A DNA stretch of 64,000 bases from Flavobacteriales bacterium (lineage in GTDB: Bacteria > Bacteroidota > Bacteroidia > Flavobacteriales > CAJXXR01): positions 1-64,000 of the forward strand of contig JAOAQX010000004.1 of NCBI GenBank assembly GCA_025210805.1, in the 5' to 3' direction. Both the position numbers and the translations under genes were made by a program. Below the pieces are notes generated by a model. That model saw only the letters and a program-made list of their open reading frames with translations, was not told where the DNA came from and ran no database searches. Shown one piece after another: positions 35,230 through 44,502 of the stretch; positions within the stretch are counted from its first letter, which is position 1, and each line of letters starts with the position of its first letter.

Positions 35230-35529
35230 TTATTCAATCACAAATTTTCGAAAATCTCGAATGATAAAATAGCTAATGGAAGGTAGAACGATAAAAATGA
35301 AGGGATTGATTTCCCATGCATTTTGAAAATTACCCTGCAAAAGCTCTAAAAAAGCAGAGGTCATACCACAACCCATGCATTTTTGATCCCAAAGAGACGT
35401 CCAGATACAGGGCGGGAAAATGTCAAAATCAAAGAAAAAATAGCATATAATAGCCGAAAATAAATAGAAAAATGCCAAGCTAAAAATCCAGTTTTTCTTT
35501 GCATATTGGTAGGCAAATAAAGTTACCAA
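35230..35529 (-). CDS. DUF2752 membrane protein
   Basis: 99 residues with two or three hydrophobic segments and the family motif KCMGCGMTSAFLELLQGNFQNAW. The start appears to be TTG at 35529, since no ATG precedes the conserved part. It begins 5 bases after the TM2 gene stop and therefore belongs to the tail of the Bat operon. Function of the family is not established. Confidence 0.8.
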   Translation of the reverse strand: MVTLFAYQYAKKNWIFSLAFFYLFSAIICYFFFDFDIFPPCIWTSLWDQKCMGCGMTSAFLELLQGNFQNAWEINPFIFIVLPSISYFIIRDFRKFVIE

Positions 35530-35534
35530 ACGAA

Positions 35535-35879
35535 CTAGTTGTATTTAATTGGGTTCCCTTTTGAATCGGTATAGCCTCCTGTTGCAATAATAATTAAATC
35601 AACCAGAGTCCAAATACCGCATCCTCCTAATGTAAGAAGTTGTAGAACACCTATTCCTGTGTGTCCAGAATAGAATCTATGTACACCAAAAGAGCCTAGA
35701 AAAAAGCAGAGTAAGAGCGTGGTGAGCCAGCGAGAATCATCTCCTTGCTGAGGACGACTTTCTTTTTGAAAACTGCGTTTTTTTTCCTCTGTACTATATG
35801 AGGCACCACAAGAAGTGCAAAATTGCTCATTTGGCATTTTAAGCTTTCCGCATTTTGGACAATAATTGGTATTTTGCAT
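35535..35879 (-). CDS. TM2 domain protein with N-terminal zinc ribbon
   Basis: 114 residues from ATG 35879; a TTG at 35924 is possible but weaker. Residues about 6-26 form a zinc ribbon (YCPKCGK...FCTSCGASY). The C-terminal part has the TM2 pair of helices: WLTTLLLCFFLGSFGVHRFY, then GVLQLLTLGGCGIWTLVDL. TM2 proteins are small membrane proteins of unknown role. It sits between batE and DUF2752, in the same direction. Confidence 0.85.
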   Translation of the reverse strand: MQNTNYCPKCGKLKMPNEQFCTSCGASYSTEEKKRSFQKESRPQQGDDSRWLTTLLLCFFLGSFGVHRFYSGHTGIGVLQLLTLGGCGIWTLVDLIIIATGGYTDSKGNPIKYN

Positions 35880-35927
35880 ATTTACTTTTTGTGTTTTTTG
35901 ATCCCCATTTTTGGATGCGATCAAATA

Positions 35928-36674
35928 TTATATCTTTCGGTACTTTTTCTTTTCTGCCCAGCCTGTTACCCCATCTTTTAGTTTTATTTGGATATAATCA
36001 GTATTTTCATCCACTTTTTGAATTTTGATTCCTTCATGTAGAATAAAAAGGTCTTTTCCTGTACTTTGTGGTGCGGTCTTTATATAAGAATTTGGTTCTA
36101 CAAGAACCCATTCCTCCTTATTGTAGTGGTTTGATAAGAGTGTGAAAATAAGAAATATAACAGAGGATAATAAGCTCAAAGTTCCTAAACCAAAAAGTCG
36201 TTTTCTTGTTTTAGAATCTTGAGAAATTTGGAAAAAAATCACAGAAAGAAGAAAAACAAAACCGAAAACAATCAATTGAATAGACCAATTTCGAAGAGAT
36301 TGAACATTCGAAATTCCTTTTAAGAATCTCACAATCCCTATTTCTGGAATCGCCTCTATTTTATCTACGGTAGATTTTTGAGTAATTTTAAGGTTTTGAA
36401 TAGCATCATCAAAATTGGGGTTTAATTTCAATGCTTTCTCGTAATACAAAATGGCATATCCTACATTTTGATTTTGATAGAAGCAATTTCCCAAATTATA
36501 ATATAGTTCTGGTGATTCAACTCCCAAAGACTCTATTTTTTGATAAGCTTCTAATGCCTCCAAATACTTTTCTGCTTGGTAGGCTTTGTTTGCTTGGGAA
36601 AACAATTCTTCTGGCGAATTTGCCATCATAAATTGACCAAGCGTAAGGATGAATAGAAAGATTATTTTTTTCAT
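35928..36674 (-). CDS. batE: BatE: TPR and SH3-like protein of the Bat operon
   Basis: 248 residues: signal peptide (ends MMANS), two TPR repeats (about 24-95; LFSQANKAYQAEKYLEALEAY, YYNLGNCFYQNQNVGYAILYYEKAL), two membrane segments at about 130-180, and a C-terminal SH3-like domain (VLVEPNSYIKTAPQ...GWAEKKKYRK). Its ATG overlaps the batD stop (ATGA). Bat (Bacteroides aerotolerance) proteins form envelope complexes implicated in oxygen and stress tolerance. Confidence 0.87.
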   Translation of the reverse strand: MKKIIFLFILTLGQFMMANSPEELFSQANKAYQAEKYLEALEAYQKIESLGVESPELYYNLGNCFYQNQNVGYAILYYEKALKLNPNFDDAIQNLKITQKSTVDKIEAIPEIGIVRFLKGISNVQSLRNWSIQLIVFGFVFLLSVIFFQISQDSKTRKRLFGLGTLSLLSSVIFLIFTLLSNHYNKEEWVLVEPNSYIKTAPQSTGKDLFILHEGIKIQKVDENTDYIQIKLKDGVTGWAEKKKYRKI

Positions 36675-38449
36675 AGTTGATCCTCAATTTTTTCTATAAT
36701 ACTTGTTGCTTTTTCCAGTAGTGGTGCTTTCTCTTGTTCGTTAAGCATCCCGTAGTTTGCCATTAAGCAAGTTTCTATCACTTTATGAACGTCTTCAATC
36801 ACCATAGATTCTATTCCAGATTCTTTTAGTTTTTCCTGAATTGTATCATTATTGGTTTCTGAGGCATTTAGGTTAAATTTATCTTGAAAATATCCATAAA
36901 CAGAATCTAAAAGAACTTGATAATAAGTTGCAGAATCGTTGTTTTTTAAAGCTTCTTGAGCTTTTGATAACCGTTTCTTTGCCACAGATTTTGCTTTTTT
37001 ATTTCTTTGTCCTACTTCGTCAATGGTTCTATTTTTTATTTTTTTATACAAAATATAGAAAATCAAAGCCAAAATAAACGGAAGATCTAATAGGATCCAA
37101 AATAAAGTAGTCCCAAAAAACTTGCTTTTAGGTGTTTCGAAAGAAGTATTTTCTTTGATGTATAAAATTCCTTCACCCAAGATATTTACTTCTTGTTTGT
37201 TTACAGAATTGAGTCCACCATTAGACTTGTTTTGATGAGAAACATTTCCTGACGATGTAGCAGAGGCTTGTCCGCCCACTTTGATATTAAATATTTGTTC
37301 TCCAATAGAAATATACTGCTTCTTTTTTGGACTGAAATAACTAAAGCCTTCTACTTTGAGTTTGTAAGTCCCTGGGTTGTGAGGAATCAAGATATATTGG
37401 TTTTCTTTCTGTCCTTTCATTCCCCCCATATTTACAGATATTTTGTCATTGTTTTTGGGATCAAAGGCTTCTATATCAGATGGAAAACTGATCTTAGGAA
37501 GTTTAAAGAGCTTCATATTCCCTTTTCCTTTAAGGGTTTGTACAAAGCTGATTGTCTCATTGGTGTTTACACTATCTTTAGAAAGCGAATGATTGATTTT
37601 AAATTCCCCCACGGCACCCGAGAAATTTTTCGGCTGACCCATAGGAAGTGCTTGTACATTGATATTTAATCTCCCACTAGAGCATTTATAATTATGAGGT
37701 GTTTCTTCTGTATTTCCAAAAAAATCTCTTCTACCAGTTGGAATCCCGATCTGTAAATCAGTTGTAAAAGGTTCAACAGTAAGATTTCCCACTTCTTGTG
37801 GAACCACCAAGTATTGTCCTAAGGTCACTACATAATATTTTACTCCGTCTAAAGTTTCTACTTTTCTAGAGAGTTTTTTTATGAAATTTTGTGTCCAAAA
37901 TCCTTTAAATGTCGGTCTTTGAGAAAAGTCATTCAAGGATAAATTATAACGACTGTATAATTTATAGGTTACCTGAAAACTTTCACCAAGGTAAGGTTTT
38001 CGGTTGCTGATAAGCGTTTTTATAAATACACGCTCTTTTATTTGTTGGTTTAGGCTCTTGGTTTCCTCAGAAATACCTCCAACGTTTACGATTATTCTCT
38101 CACTTTTTACGAGTTTTCCATCAATTTTTGCACTAGCAGTAGGAATTTGTATTTTTCCTTTTTTTTGAGCCTGTACAACGTATTGAAGTGTGGTTTTAGA
38201 GGAGTAAGCACCGTTAATGATACTCATATTGGTTCCTCTCATTGGGCCTTGAATGGCTCTAAAGTGATGAAAATTATCTATTTTTAAGTCAGAAGTCTTA
38301 CCTTCCACTTCGTAGGTGACTGAAATTCTTTCATCTATTCCAAAATTTTTCTTAGAAACAGAGGTCTGAATTTTTTGTGCCATTAACCAAAAAGGTAAAA
38401 GCATCATCATTCCTAAAAGAGTATATTTTTTATTCAAAAATCTCATCAT
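36671..38449 (-). CDS. batD: BatD family envelope protein
   Basis: 592 residues: signal peptide (ends WLMAQ), a long beta-rich periplasmic region with IDERISVTYEVEG and PYLGESFQVTYKLYSR blocks characteristic of BatD, one membrane helix at about 445-465 (FGTTLFWILLDLPFILALIFYI), and a helical cytoplasmic C-terminus. Overlaps batE by 4 bases and follows batC after 10 bases. It likely anchors the Bat complex in the inner membrane with the domain outside. Confidence 0.9.
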   Translation of the reverse strand: MMRFLNKKYTLLGMMMLLPFWLMAQKIQTSVSKKNFGIDERISVTYEVEGKTSDLKIDNFHHFRAIQGPMRGTNMSIINGAYSSKTTLQYVVQAQKKGKIQIPTASAKIDGKLVKSERIIVNVGGISEETKSLNQQIKERVFIKTLISNRKPYLGESFQVTYKLYSRYNLSLNDFSQRPTFKGFWTQNFIKKLSRKVETLDGVKYYVVTLGQYLVVPQEVGNLTVEPFTTDLQIGIPTGRRDFFGNTEETPHNYKCSSGRLNINVQALPMGQPKNFSGAVGEFKINHSLSKDSVNTNETISFVQTLKGKGNMKLFKLPKISFPSDIEAFDPKNNDKISVNMGGMKGQKENQYILIPHNPGTYKLKVEGFSYFSPKKKQYISIGEQIFNIKVGGQASATSSGNVSHQNKSNGGLNSVNKQEVNILGEGILYIKENTSFETPKSKFFGTTLFWILLDLPFILALIFYILYKKIKNRTIDEVGQRNKKAKSVAKKRLSKAQEALKNNDSATYYQVLLDSVYGYFQDKFNLNASETNNDTIQEKLKESGIESMVIEDVHKVIETCLMANYGMLNEQEKAPLLEKATSIIEKIEDQL

Positions 38450-38459
38450 AACTGTAAAA

Positions 38460-39476
38460 CTACCAATCTTTTTCCGTTTGTTTCTTTTTTCCTTTAAGCA
38501 GTTTCGCTTTTATTTTCTTTTGTGTCTTTTCTTCTTCTCTATCGATAGACTCTAATAAGCGTAAAGCGGTATTTTCAGACATTCCTTCTTCCATTTCTTG
38601 TGGGTCTCCAGCGTCTTGAGCACCCTCTTGATTCTCTTCGGGAGCATCTGCGTCATTATCTCCTTCGTTTTCGGGTTTCTCTTTTTCTTCATCGCCCTCA
38701 TCATTTCCTTTTTCTGAGTCTTTGTTTTTTTCATCTGAATCTTCACCTTGTTCAGGTTTTTCCTCTTTTTCAGAAGGTTTTTCTTGTTCGTCAGATTTTT
38801 GATCATCTTCCTTTTCAGAATCTCCTTTTTGATCTTCAGATTGGTCTTTATCGTCCTTATTTTGGTCGGAGTTTCCTTCTTGATCCTTTTTTTCGTCTTT
38901 ATTTTTGTTATCTCCTTCTTGTTTTCCGTCTTTGTTTTGTTGGTCTTTGTTATTTCCGTCTCCTTGATCTTCTTTGTTTTCTTGATTTTTATTTTGATCC
39001 TTATTGTTTTGATCTTGGTTATCTTGATCTTGTTGAGGAGGTTGGTTTTTCATCATCATTTTTAAAAACCAATAGTTATGTCTTGCCAATTCGTTTTTAG
39101 GATGATGTCTTAAAGCTTGTTTAAAATGTTCTAAGGCTTGTTTTTGATCTTCTTTTACCACGCAAATACCAGAATTTAATTCACAAAGTGATTTCAAAGC
39201 TTTGTTTTCTGATTTTTTTGCAATCACTTGAAATTCTTTTTTGGCTTCCTTTGTTTTTTCTTGTAAAAGTAATGAAAGAGCCATATTATATCGGTTTGTA
39301 TCAAAGTCCAGTAAGGCAATAGACTGGCGAAATTTGAGTTCTGCTTCCACAAAATTGGAATCTATAAAAGCTTCGTTTCCTGCTCTTGCCAAAATCCGTT
39401 CTTGGTGAGGTCTTTCTTGTGCCCAAGTGGTTGTTATGGACAGCAAAACGAATAATATTTTTAGTATTTTATTCAT
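38460..39476 (-). CDS. batC: BatC: TPR protein with long low-complexity acidic tail
   Basis: 338 residues from ATG 39476 (ATGA overlap with batB). The longer frame to 39563 is inside batB and rejected. Signal peptide (ends TTTWAQ), TPR repeats (about 30-135; EAFIDSNFVEAELKFRQSI, ALEHFKQALRHHPKNELARHNYWFLK), then about 150 residues made almost only of Q, D, N, K, E, S and G, ending in a short helix (NTALRLLESIDREEEK). Such a tail is common in BatC but here very long. The tail is probably disordered and acts as a flexible binding segment. Confidence 0.87.
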   Translation of the reverse strand: MNKILKILFVLLSITTTWAQERPHQERILARAGNEAFIDSNFVEAELKFRQSIALLDFDTNRYNMALSLLLQEKTKEAKKEFQVIAKKSENKALKSLCELNSGICVVKEDQKQALEHFKQALRHHPKNELARHNYWFLKMMMKNQPPQQDQDNQDQNNKDQNKNQENKEDQGDGNNKDQQNKDGKQEGDNKNKDEKKDQEGNSDQNKDDKDQSEDQKGDSEKEDDQKSDEQEKPSEKEEKPEQGEDSDEKNKDSEKGNDEGDEEKEKPENEGDNDADAPEENQEGAQDAGDPQEMEEGMSENTALRLLESIDREEEKTQKKIKAKLLKGKKKQTEKDW

Positions 39477-40501
39477 ATTTTTAAGTTTCGAATCCATTGA
39501 GTTTTTCCGTTTCCGATAAACATTTGTAAAAACAAGAAGATGAGGGCAAAAATAATAAACCATTGAAATTGGTCTTCATAATCTTCAAACATTTCTATTT
39601 CTGCTTCTCCTTTTTCCATAACTAAAAGAGCTTCTTTTATCTGCTCAATTGTTTGCTTGGTTTGGTTTCCATCTTGATAAATTCCACCTGTTTTATCGGC
39701 AATATCCTTTAGGAAATTTGTGTTAAGTTTTGTAATAACAATTTCATCATCTTGATCTTTTTTATAAGAACTCACTTCGCCATTGTTATTCCTTAGCGGT
39801 ATAGGAGCCCCATTAACAGTCCCAAGTCCTATGGTGTGAATAATAATTCCTTTTTCTTGTGCTTTTTTTGCAAAAGAAGTGGAACTATTTTCATGGTCTT
39901 CACCATCTGAAAGCATAATGATGCAGCGATTCTTTTTATCTTCTGCATTTTCAAAATACCCATAAGCCATTTCTAGTGCCGATTTTACATCGGTTCCATA
40001 AGAAGGGACAATGTCTGTATTGACATTTTTTAAGAACATTTTAGCAGCCGAATAGTCTGTAGTAAGTGGTAATTGAGGATAAGATCGACCTGCATAAACA
40101 ACAATTCCCGTTCTATCCGATACAAATTCATCAAAGAATTTTGAGACTAGAGATTTCGATTTTTCTATTCTACTAGGTTTTGTATCCTCTGCAAGCATAG
40201 ATTTGGAAACATCCATCACAAATACAATATCAACTCCTTCTCTGGTGATTTTTTTGAGTTTAGATCCAATTTTTAGATTGACCAAAGAGAAGGTTAAGGC
40301 GATAAATACCAGGGAGAAAAGGATAAAATGTATCCAAGGTTTTCTATTTGAAATCCCTAGATTGAGTTTTTCCCATAATCGAGGCTCAGCAATTTTGCTG
40401 ATAGTCTTTTTTCGCCACCAATTAAAATAAATAAATAGGATAATGAGTGGGATGATGGCAAGAATTAGCCAAAAGTATTTTTCTTCTTCAAAGTTTAACA
40501 T
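39473..40501 (-). CDS. batB: BatB: von Willebrand factor A domain membrane protein
   Basis: 342 residues with two N-terminal helices (about 8-25 and 57-77), a VWA domain carrying the MIDAS motif VFVMDVSKSM (DxSxS) with PLTTDYSAAK and MLSDGEDHEN, and a C-terminal helix (WFIIFALIFLFLQMFI). The large domain faces the periplasm. It overlaps batA by 7 bases and batC by 4. BatA and BatB form a pair of VWA proteins thought to work with MoxR. Confidence 0.9.
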   Translation of the reverse strand: MLNFEEEKYFWLILAIIPLIILFIYFNWWRKKTISKIAEPRLWEKLNLGISNRKPWIHFILFSLVFIALTFSLVNLKIGSKLKKITREGVDIVFVMDVSKSMLAEDTKPSRIEKSKSLVSKFFDEFVSDRTGIVVYAGRSYPQLPLTTDYSAAKMFLKNVNTDIVPSYGTDVKSALEMAYGYFENAEDKKNRCIIMLSDGEDHENSSTSFAKKAQEKGIIIHTIGLGTVNGAPIPLRNNNGEVSSYKKDQDDEIVITKLNTNFLKDIADKTGGIYQDGNQTKQTIEQIKEALLVMEKGEAEIEMFEDYEDQFQWFIIFALIFLFLQMFIGNGKTQWIRNLKI

Positions 40502-41502
40502 TTGGCAATAGATTTTAAAAATACATAGGTCAATAATCTATCGAATACAAGAAGGAATAAGGCTATTGTCACATATTTTCTATAGAATTCTGTGTAGTTT
40601 TTATATTTCAATTCTTGTACTTCTGTTTTTTCAAGTTTTTCTATCTCTTTGTAAATTTCTTTGAGTTTTTTATTGTTTTTGGCTCTAAAAAACTTCCCAG
40701 AGGTAGTAGTTGCAATGTTTTTTAAAAGTTTTACATCTACTTTTGAGTTGATTTTTTGAATTTGTCTTCCCAAAAACGGATGATTATATGGGTAGGGAAC
40801 TTCTCCTTTTCTTCCCACGGCAATGGTGTATACTTTGATGCCGAATTTTGCGGCCATTTCGGCGGCAGTCATAGGTGAAATAAGTCCAGCAGTATTCTCT
40901 CCATCGGTTAAAAGGATGATTACCTTAGATTCTGCCTTGCTGTCTTTGAGTCTAGATACGGCAGTAGCTAATCCCATTCCTATAGCTGTTCCATCTTCTA
41001 GTAAACCAAAATCAATGTCCTTAATGAGGTTTTTTACAATTTTATAATCTGTTGTAATAGGACATTGTGTAAAACTCTCTGCTGCGTAAATGACCAAGCC
41101 AATTCGGTCATTTTTTCTACCATCTACAAAATCAATAGCAATTTCTTTAGAGGCTTCTAATCTATTTGGCTTAAAATCTAATGCTTTCATGGAGGTAGAA
41201 ACGTCCATTGTGAGTACAATATCTATTCCTTCTTTGCTAATAGTTTCCACACTTTCGTCCACTCCACGAGGTCTTGCTAAGGCTATAACTAGTAAAGCAA
41301 AAGCACTCATTTTTAGAAGAGGAGAGAGGTAAGGTAAAAAGTTTAATAAATGACCTTTGGAACCCATAAAAGTGGTGGCAGAATGCTTTACTTTTGGTTG
41401 CTTTTTTCTTTGAATAAAAACGAGATATAGAATATAAAGCGGTAACAAAAGTAAGAGGTAAAAAGCCTCGGGATTTTCAAAAAAATAATTGCTATTATTC
41501 AT
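40495..41502 (-). CDS. batA: BatA: von Willebrand factor A domain membrane protein
   Basis: 335 residues, two N-terminal helices (about 15-28, 56-76), VWA domain with MIDAS VLTMDVSTSM, TDYKIVK and LLTDGENTAG, and a C-terminal helix (VTIALFLLVFDRLLTY). Similar in plan to BatB but diverged. It overlaps the gene upstream by 8 bases and batB by 7, the tight packing typical of this operon. Confidence 0.9.
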   Translation of the reverse strand: MNNSNYFFENPEAFYLLLLLPLYILYLVFIQRKKQPKVKHSATTFMGSKGHLLNFLPYLSPLLKMSAFALLVIALARPRGVDESVETISKEGIDIVLTMDVSTSMKALDFKPNRLEASKEIAIDFVDGRKNDRIGLVIYAAESFTQCPITTDYKIVKNLIKDIDFGLLEDGTAIGMGLATAVSRLKDSKAESKVIILLTDGENTAGLISPMTAAEMAAKFGIKVYTIAVGRKGEVPYPYNHPFLGRQIQKINSKVDVKLLKNIATTTSGKFFRAKNNKKLKEIYKEIEKLEKTEVQELKYKNYTEFYRKYVTIALFLLVFDRLLTYVFLKSIAKC

Positions 41503-42427
41503 TTTCAGACTCCTCCTTTATATGTTCTTCTTGTTTTGTAATGGCAATAAAGTCTTTAAGTTCTTTAAAAAATTTCTCATGTAAATGTTCTTCAGGAATC
41601 GCTTTCGCAAATTTTACCAAGTCTGAGGTTCTTAAAAATTGTTCTAATTCTTTGAGTGAGTCAGATTGGTAAACTAAAGATTTTAAATCATCCATTATTT
41701 CATCGGTGGTAGATTCCAAAGCAAGAATATTATATCTATTTTCAAGGTATCTACGGATAATTTCAGATAATTCTGAATAATATTTTTTGTAAGCACCTTT
41801 GTCAATGAATCTTTTGGATCTGAACTCTTCCAGTTCTCCATAGGCAATAATATGGGCTGGTGTAATAATTTTAATAGCTTTTTGCTTTTTTCTATACCTT
41901 GTAACAATCCATAAAAATAAAAGTGTTAGAAGTATAACCGCAATTACAATTCCTAATCCCCAATAGAAATAGAACATCCATTCGGCATGTAGATAAGGAA
42001 TTTTTATGGGACTGAGATCTGCATACAGTTGTGCATTCGTAGAATCTATTTTTACACCCAAAACTTGTAAATGATGTTGTTGAGTAAGAATACTATCTGT
42101 ATGCAAAGTGAAAATAGCAGAAGGAATTTCTACTAGTCCTGTATCAAAATAACTTAAGATATAGGTTTTTTCAACTGAAAGTGGGGCTAGTTTTGTGGTA
42201 TCAAGAGGTAAGCTTTCGATAATTTCTAAAGCACCAATACTATCCTTGAAATTTGGCCACTTCAAAGATTTTATTTCACCAACAGCACCTATTTTATAAG
42301 CAATTTGATCACCCACTAACATGGTATCGGCGGAAATCACTGAACCAATCTTAAATGATTGAGCAAAAATTTTATTGGGTATCAAGAATGATAATAAACC
42401 CATAAAAAGAAACCATTTTTTACTCAT
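41495..42427 (-). CDS. Bat operon membrane protein with BatD-like N-terminus (DUF4381-like)
   Basis: 310 residues: signal peptide (ends KIFAQ), a beta-rich periplasmic region (SVISADTMLVGDQIAYKIG...), one membrane helix at about 152-175, then a helical cytoplasmic part (YSELSEIIRRYLENRYNILALESTTDEI). The place between DUF58 and batA and this layout fit the DUF4381/BatD-like component of MoxR operons. It may link the cytoplasmic MoxR ATPase to the periplasmic VWA proteins; that is inference. Confidence 0.75.
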   Translation of the reverse strand: MSKKWFLFMGLLSFLIPNKIFAQSFKIGSVISADTMLVGDQIAYKIGAVGEIKSLKWPNFKDSIGALEIIESLPLDTTKLAPLSVEKTYILSYFDTGLVEIPSAIFTLHTDSILTQQHHLQVLGVKIDSTNAQLYADLSPIKIPYLHAEWMFYFYWGLGIVIAVILLTLLFLWIVTRYRKKQKAIKIITPAHIIAYGELEEFRSKRFIDKGAYKKYYSELSEIIRRYLENRYNILALESTTDEIMDDLKSLVYQSDSLKELEQFLRTSDLVKFAKAIPEEHLHEKFFKELKDFIAITKQEEHIKEESENE

Positions 42428-42429
42428 TA

Positions 42430-43299
42430 TTATCTATTTTTAAAAAACATTAATAATTTTTTCACGTAAGAATCTTGGGTAGAAACATCAAGGAAAGATG
42501 CACCACTTTTTGTAAAAACTTCTTCAAAATAGGCTTTGTTTTTTTGGAACTGAGCTTCGTATTTTATCCGATTTTTTTTAGAACTGGTGTTCATCCATTT
42601 TCCTTTTTTGGTTTCGAGATCAAACCATTCTATAAAACCTAAATTGGGCATTTTTTCCTCCAAAGTATCCCAAACTCTCACCCCTGTGAAATCATATTTT
42701 TTAGAGGCAATTTGTACTTCTTTTTGATAATTAGTGTCAATAAAATCTGAAATCAAAAAAGTGATATTTTGCTTTTTCATTACTCCAAAAAGAAAGGAAA
42801 GTGCCTGAGAAATATTGGTTTTTTCCTGTTTTGGTTCAAATTCTATCAATTCTCGGATGATTCTTAAAATATGACTTCTTCCTTTTTTGGGTGGAATAAA
42901 TTTTTCAATTTGGTCACTAAAAAGAAGTAAGCCCACTTTGTCATTGTTTTGCATAGCAGAAAATGCCAAAACAGCACAAAACTCGGTAATAAGTTCTCTT
43001 TTTTCTAAATTTCTACTTCCAAAATGTCCTGAAGAAGAAATATCAACCACTAACATCATGGTAAGCTCTCGCTCTTCCTCAAAAACTTTGAGATAGGGCT
43101 CGTTGAGCTTCGCCGTAACATTCCAGTCAATATCCCGAACGTCATCACCAGGTTCATATTTTCTTACTTCAGAAAAAGACATTCCTTTTCCTTTAAAAGA
43201 ACTATGATATTCTCCCGAAAATAACTGATTTGTCAGACGGCGGGTTTTGATTTCTACTCTACGTACTTTTTTAAGAATTTCCGTTGTATCCATTCCCAT
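42430..43299 (-). CDS. DUF58 protein of the MoxR/Bat operon
   Basis: 289 residues from ATG 43299 (ATG 43293 equally possible; a TTG at 43314 would overlap moxR). It contains the DUF58 signature GKGMSFSEVRKYEPGDDVRDIDW (about residues 37-59) and a VWA-like part with LVVDISSSGHF. Soluble and cytoplasmic. It starts one base after the moxR stop. DUF58 proteins are constant partners of MoxR ATPases and are probably the link between the ATPase and the membrane VWA proteins. Confidence 0.9.
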   Translation of the reverse strand: MGMDTTEILKKVRRVEIKTRRLTNQLFSGEYHSSFKGKGMSFSEVRKYEPGDDVRDIDWNVTAKLNEPYLKVFEEERELTMMLVVDISSSGHFGSRNLEKRELITEFCAVLAFSAMQNNDKVGLLLFSDQIEKFIPPKKGRSHILRIIRELIEFEPKQEKTNISQALSFLFGVMKKQNITFLISDFIDTNYQKEVQIASKKYDFTGVRVWDTLEEKMPNLGFIEWFDLETKKGKWMNTSSKKNRIKYEAQFQKNKAYFEEVFTKSGASFLDVSTQDSYVKKLLMFFKNR

Positions 43300-43300
43300 A

Positions 43301-44296
43301 CTATGGCACTTCAACTGCGTTCAGGATTTCCAAAATAATGTCCTCGCTAGTGATATTTTCGGCTTCAGCCTCATAAGTCACCCCAATTCTATGACGAAGA
43401 ACATCTTTACAAACGGCTCTCACATCCTCTGGAATTACAAATCCTCTTCGCTTGATAAAAGCATAAACTCTGGCTGCCATCATCAAATTGATCGAACCCC
43501 TTGGAGAAGCTCCAAAACTAATTAAAGGCTTAAATTTCTCAAGTTTATATTTCTCTGGATAACGAGTTGCAAAGATGATATCGAGCACATATTTCTCAAT
43601 TTTTTCATCTACATATACTTGTTTTACAGATTCACGAGCTCTAAGAATGTCTTCAATACTTACTACAGGTTGTACTTGATAGTTCATGGCTCCACTAATG
43701 GAGTTTCTCATGATCACTCTTTCATCCTCTAGTGAAGGATAATCTATGACTGTTTTAAGCATAAAACGATCCATTTGTGCTTCGGGTAAAGGATAAGTAC
43801 CTTCTTGTTCTACGGGGTTTTGTGTTGCTAAAACTAGGAAAGGTTCTTCGAGTTTAAAACTTTCATCTCCAATAGTTACCTGTTTTTCTGCCATGGCTTC
43901 TAGCAAAGCTGATTGAACTTTTGCTGGGGCACGGTTAATTTCGTCAGCAAGGACAAAGTTTGAGAAAATGGGTCCTTTTTTGATATTAAAATCCCCTTCT
44001 TTGATATTGTAAATCAAAGTACCGATAACATCAGAAGGAAGTAAATCTGGAGTAAACTGAACTCTTTGGAAATCCGCCTTTATTGCTTGTGAAAGCGTTT
44101 TAATTGCCAAAGTTTTTGCTAAACCTGGAACTCCTTCTAAGAGAATATGGCCAGAACCTAAAAGACCAATCAGAAGTCTTTCTACCATATCTTTTTGACC
44201 AACTATTACCTTGTTGACCTCCATTGTTAGTACATCAATAAATGCACTATCTTCTTTTATTTTTTCGTTGATTGCTTGAATATCTACTGAATTCAT
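43301..44296 (-). CDS. MoxR family AAA+ ATPase
   Basis: 331 residues with Walker A LLEGVPGLAKT, Walker B FVLADEINRAPAK, sensor 1 LATQNPVEQEGTYPLPEAQ and the arginine-finger region MDRFMLK. This is the first gene of a tightly packed eight-gene series running to batE and beyond. MoxR ATPases are thought to act as chaperones that insert metals or assemble VWA-containing complexes; here the clients would be BatA and BatB. Confidence 0.94.
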   Translation of the reverse strand: MNSVDIQAINEKIKEDSAFIDVLTMEVNKVIVGQKDMVERLLIGLLGSGHILLEGVPGLAKTLAIKTLSQAIKADFQRVQFTPDLLPSDVIGTLIYNIKEGDFNIKKGPIFSNFVLADEINRAPAKVQSALLEAMAEKQVTIGDESFKLEEPFLVLATQNPVEQEGTYPLPEAQMDRFMLKTVIDYPSLEDERVIMRNSISGAMNYQVQPVVSIEDILRARESVKQVYVDEKIEKYVLDIIFATRYPEKYKLEKFKPLISFGASPRGSINLMMAARVYAFIKRRGFVIPEDVRAVCKDVLRHRIGVTYEAEAENITSEDIILEILNAVEVP

Positions 44297-44502
44297 AAAG
44301 CCAAATTAATTAATCAAATTTTGAGTAACACAAACTTAAAAAAAAGTATTTTTTTTAGAAATCCTTTCGAATTAATAATTGTTAATAGAATGTGAATTTA
44401 TCTAGGAATTTATCTATTTGAGTCCTGAATAGCTTTTGAGGTGCGTTAAATTGGTGTTTTTTATGAAAAGGTTTTACTTTTTTTTATAAAATGATCTATG
44501 GA

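Noticed and set aside
38600-39100. Long plus-strand frame rich in Leu and Phe opposite batC
   Set aside because: Antisense of the Q/D/K/E low-complexity region; such frames stay open because of the codon bias of the tail.
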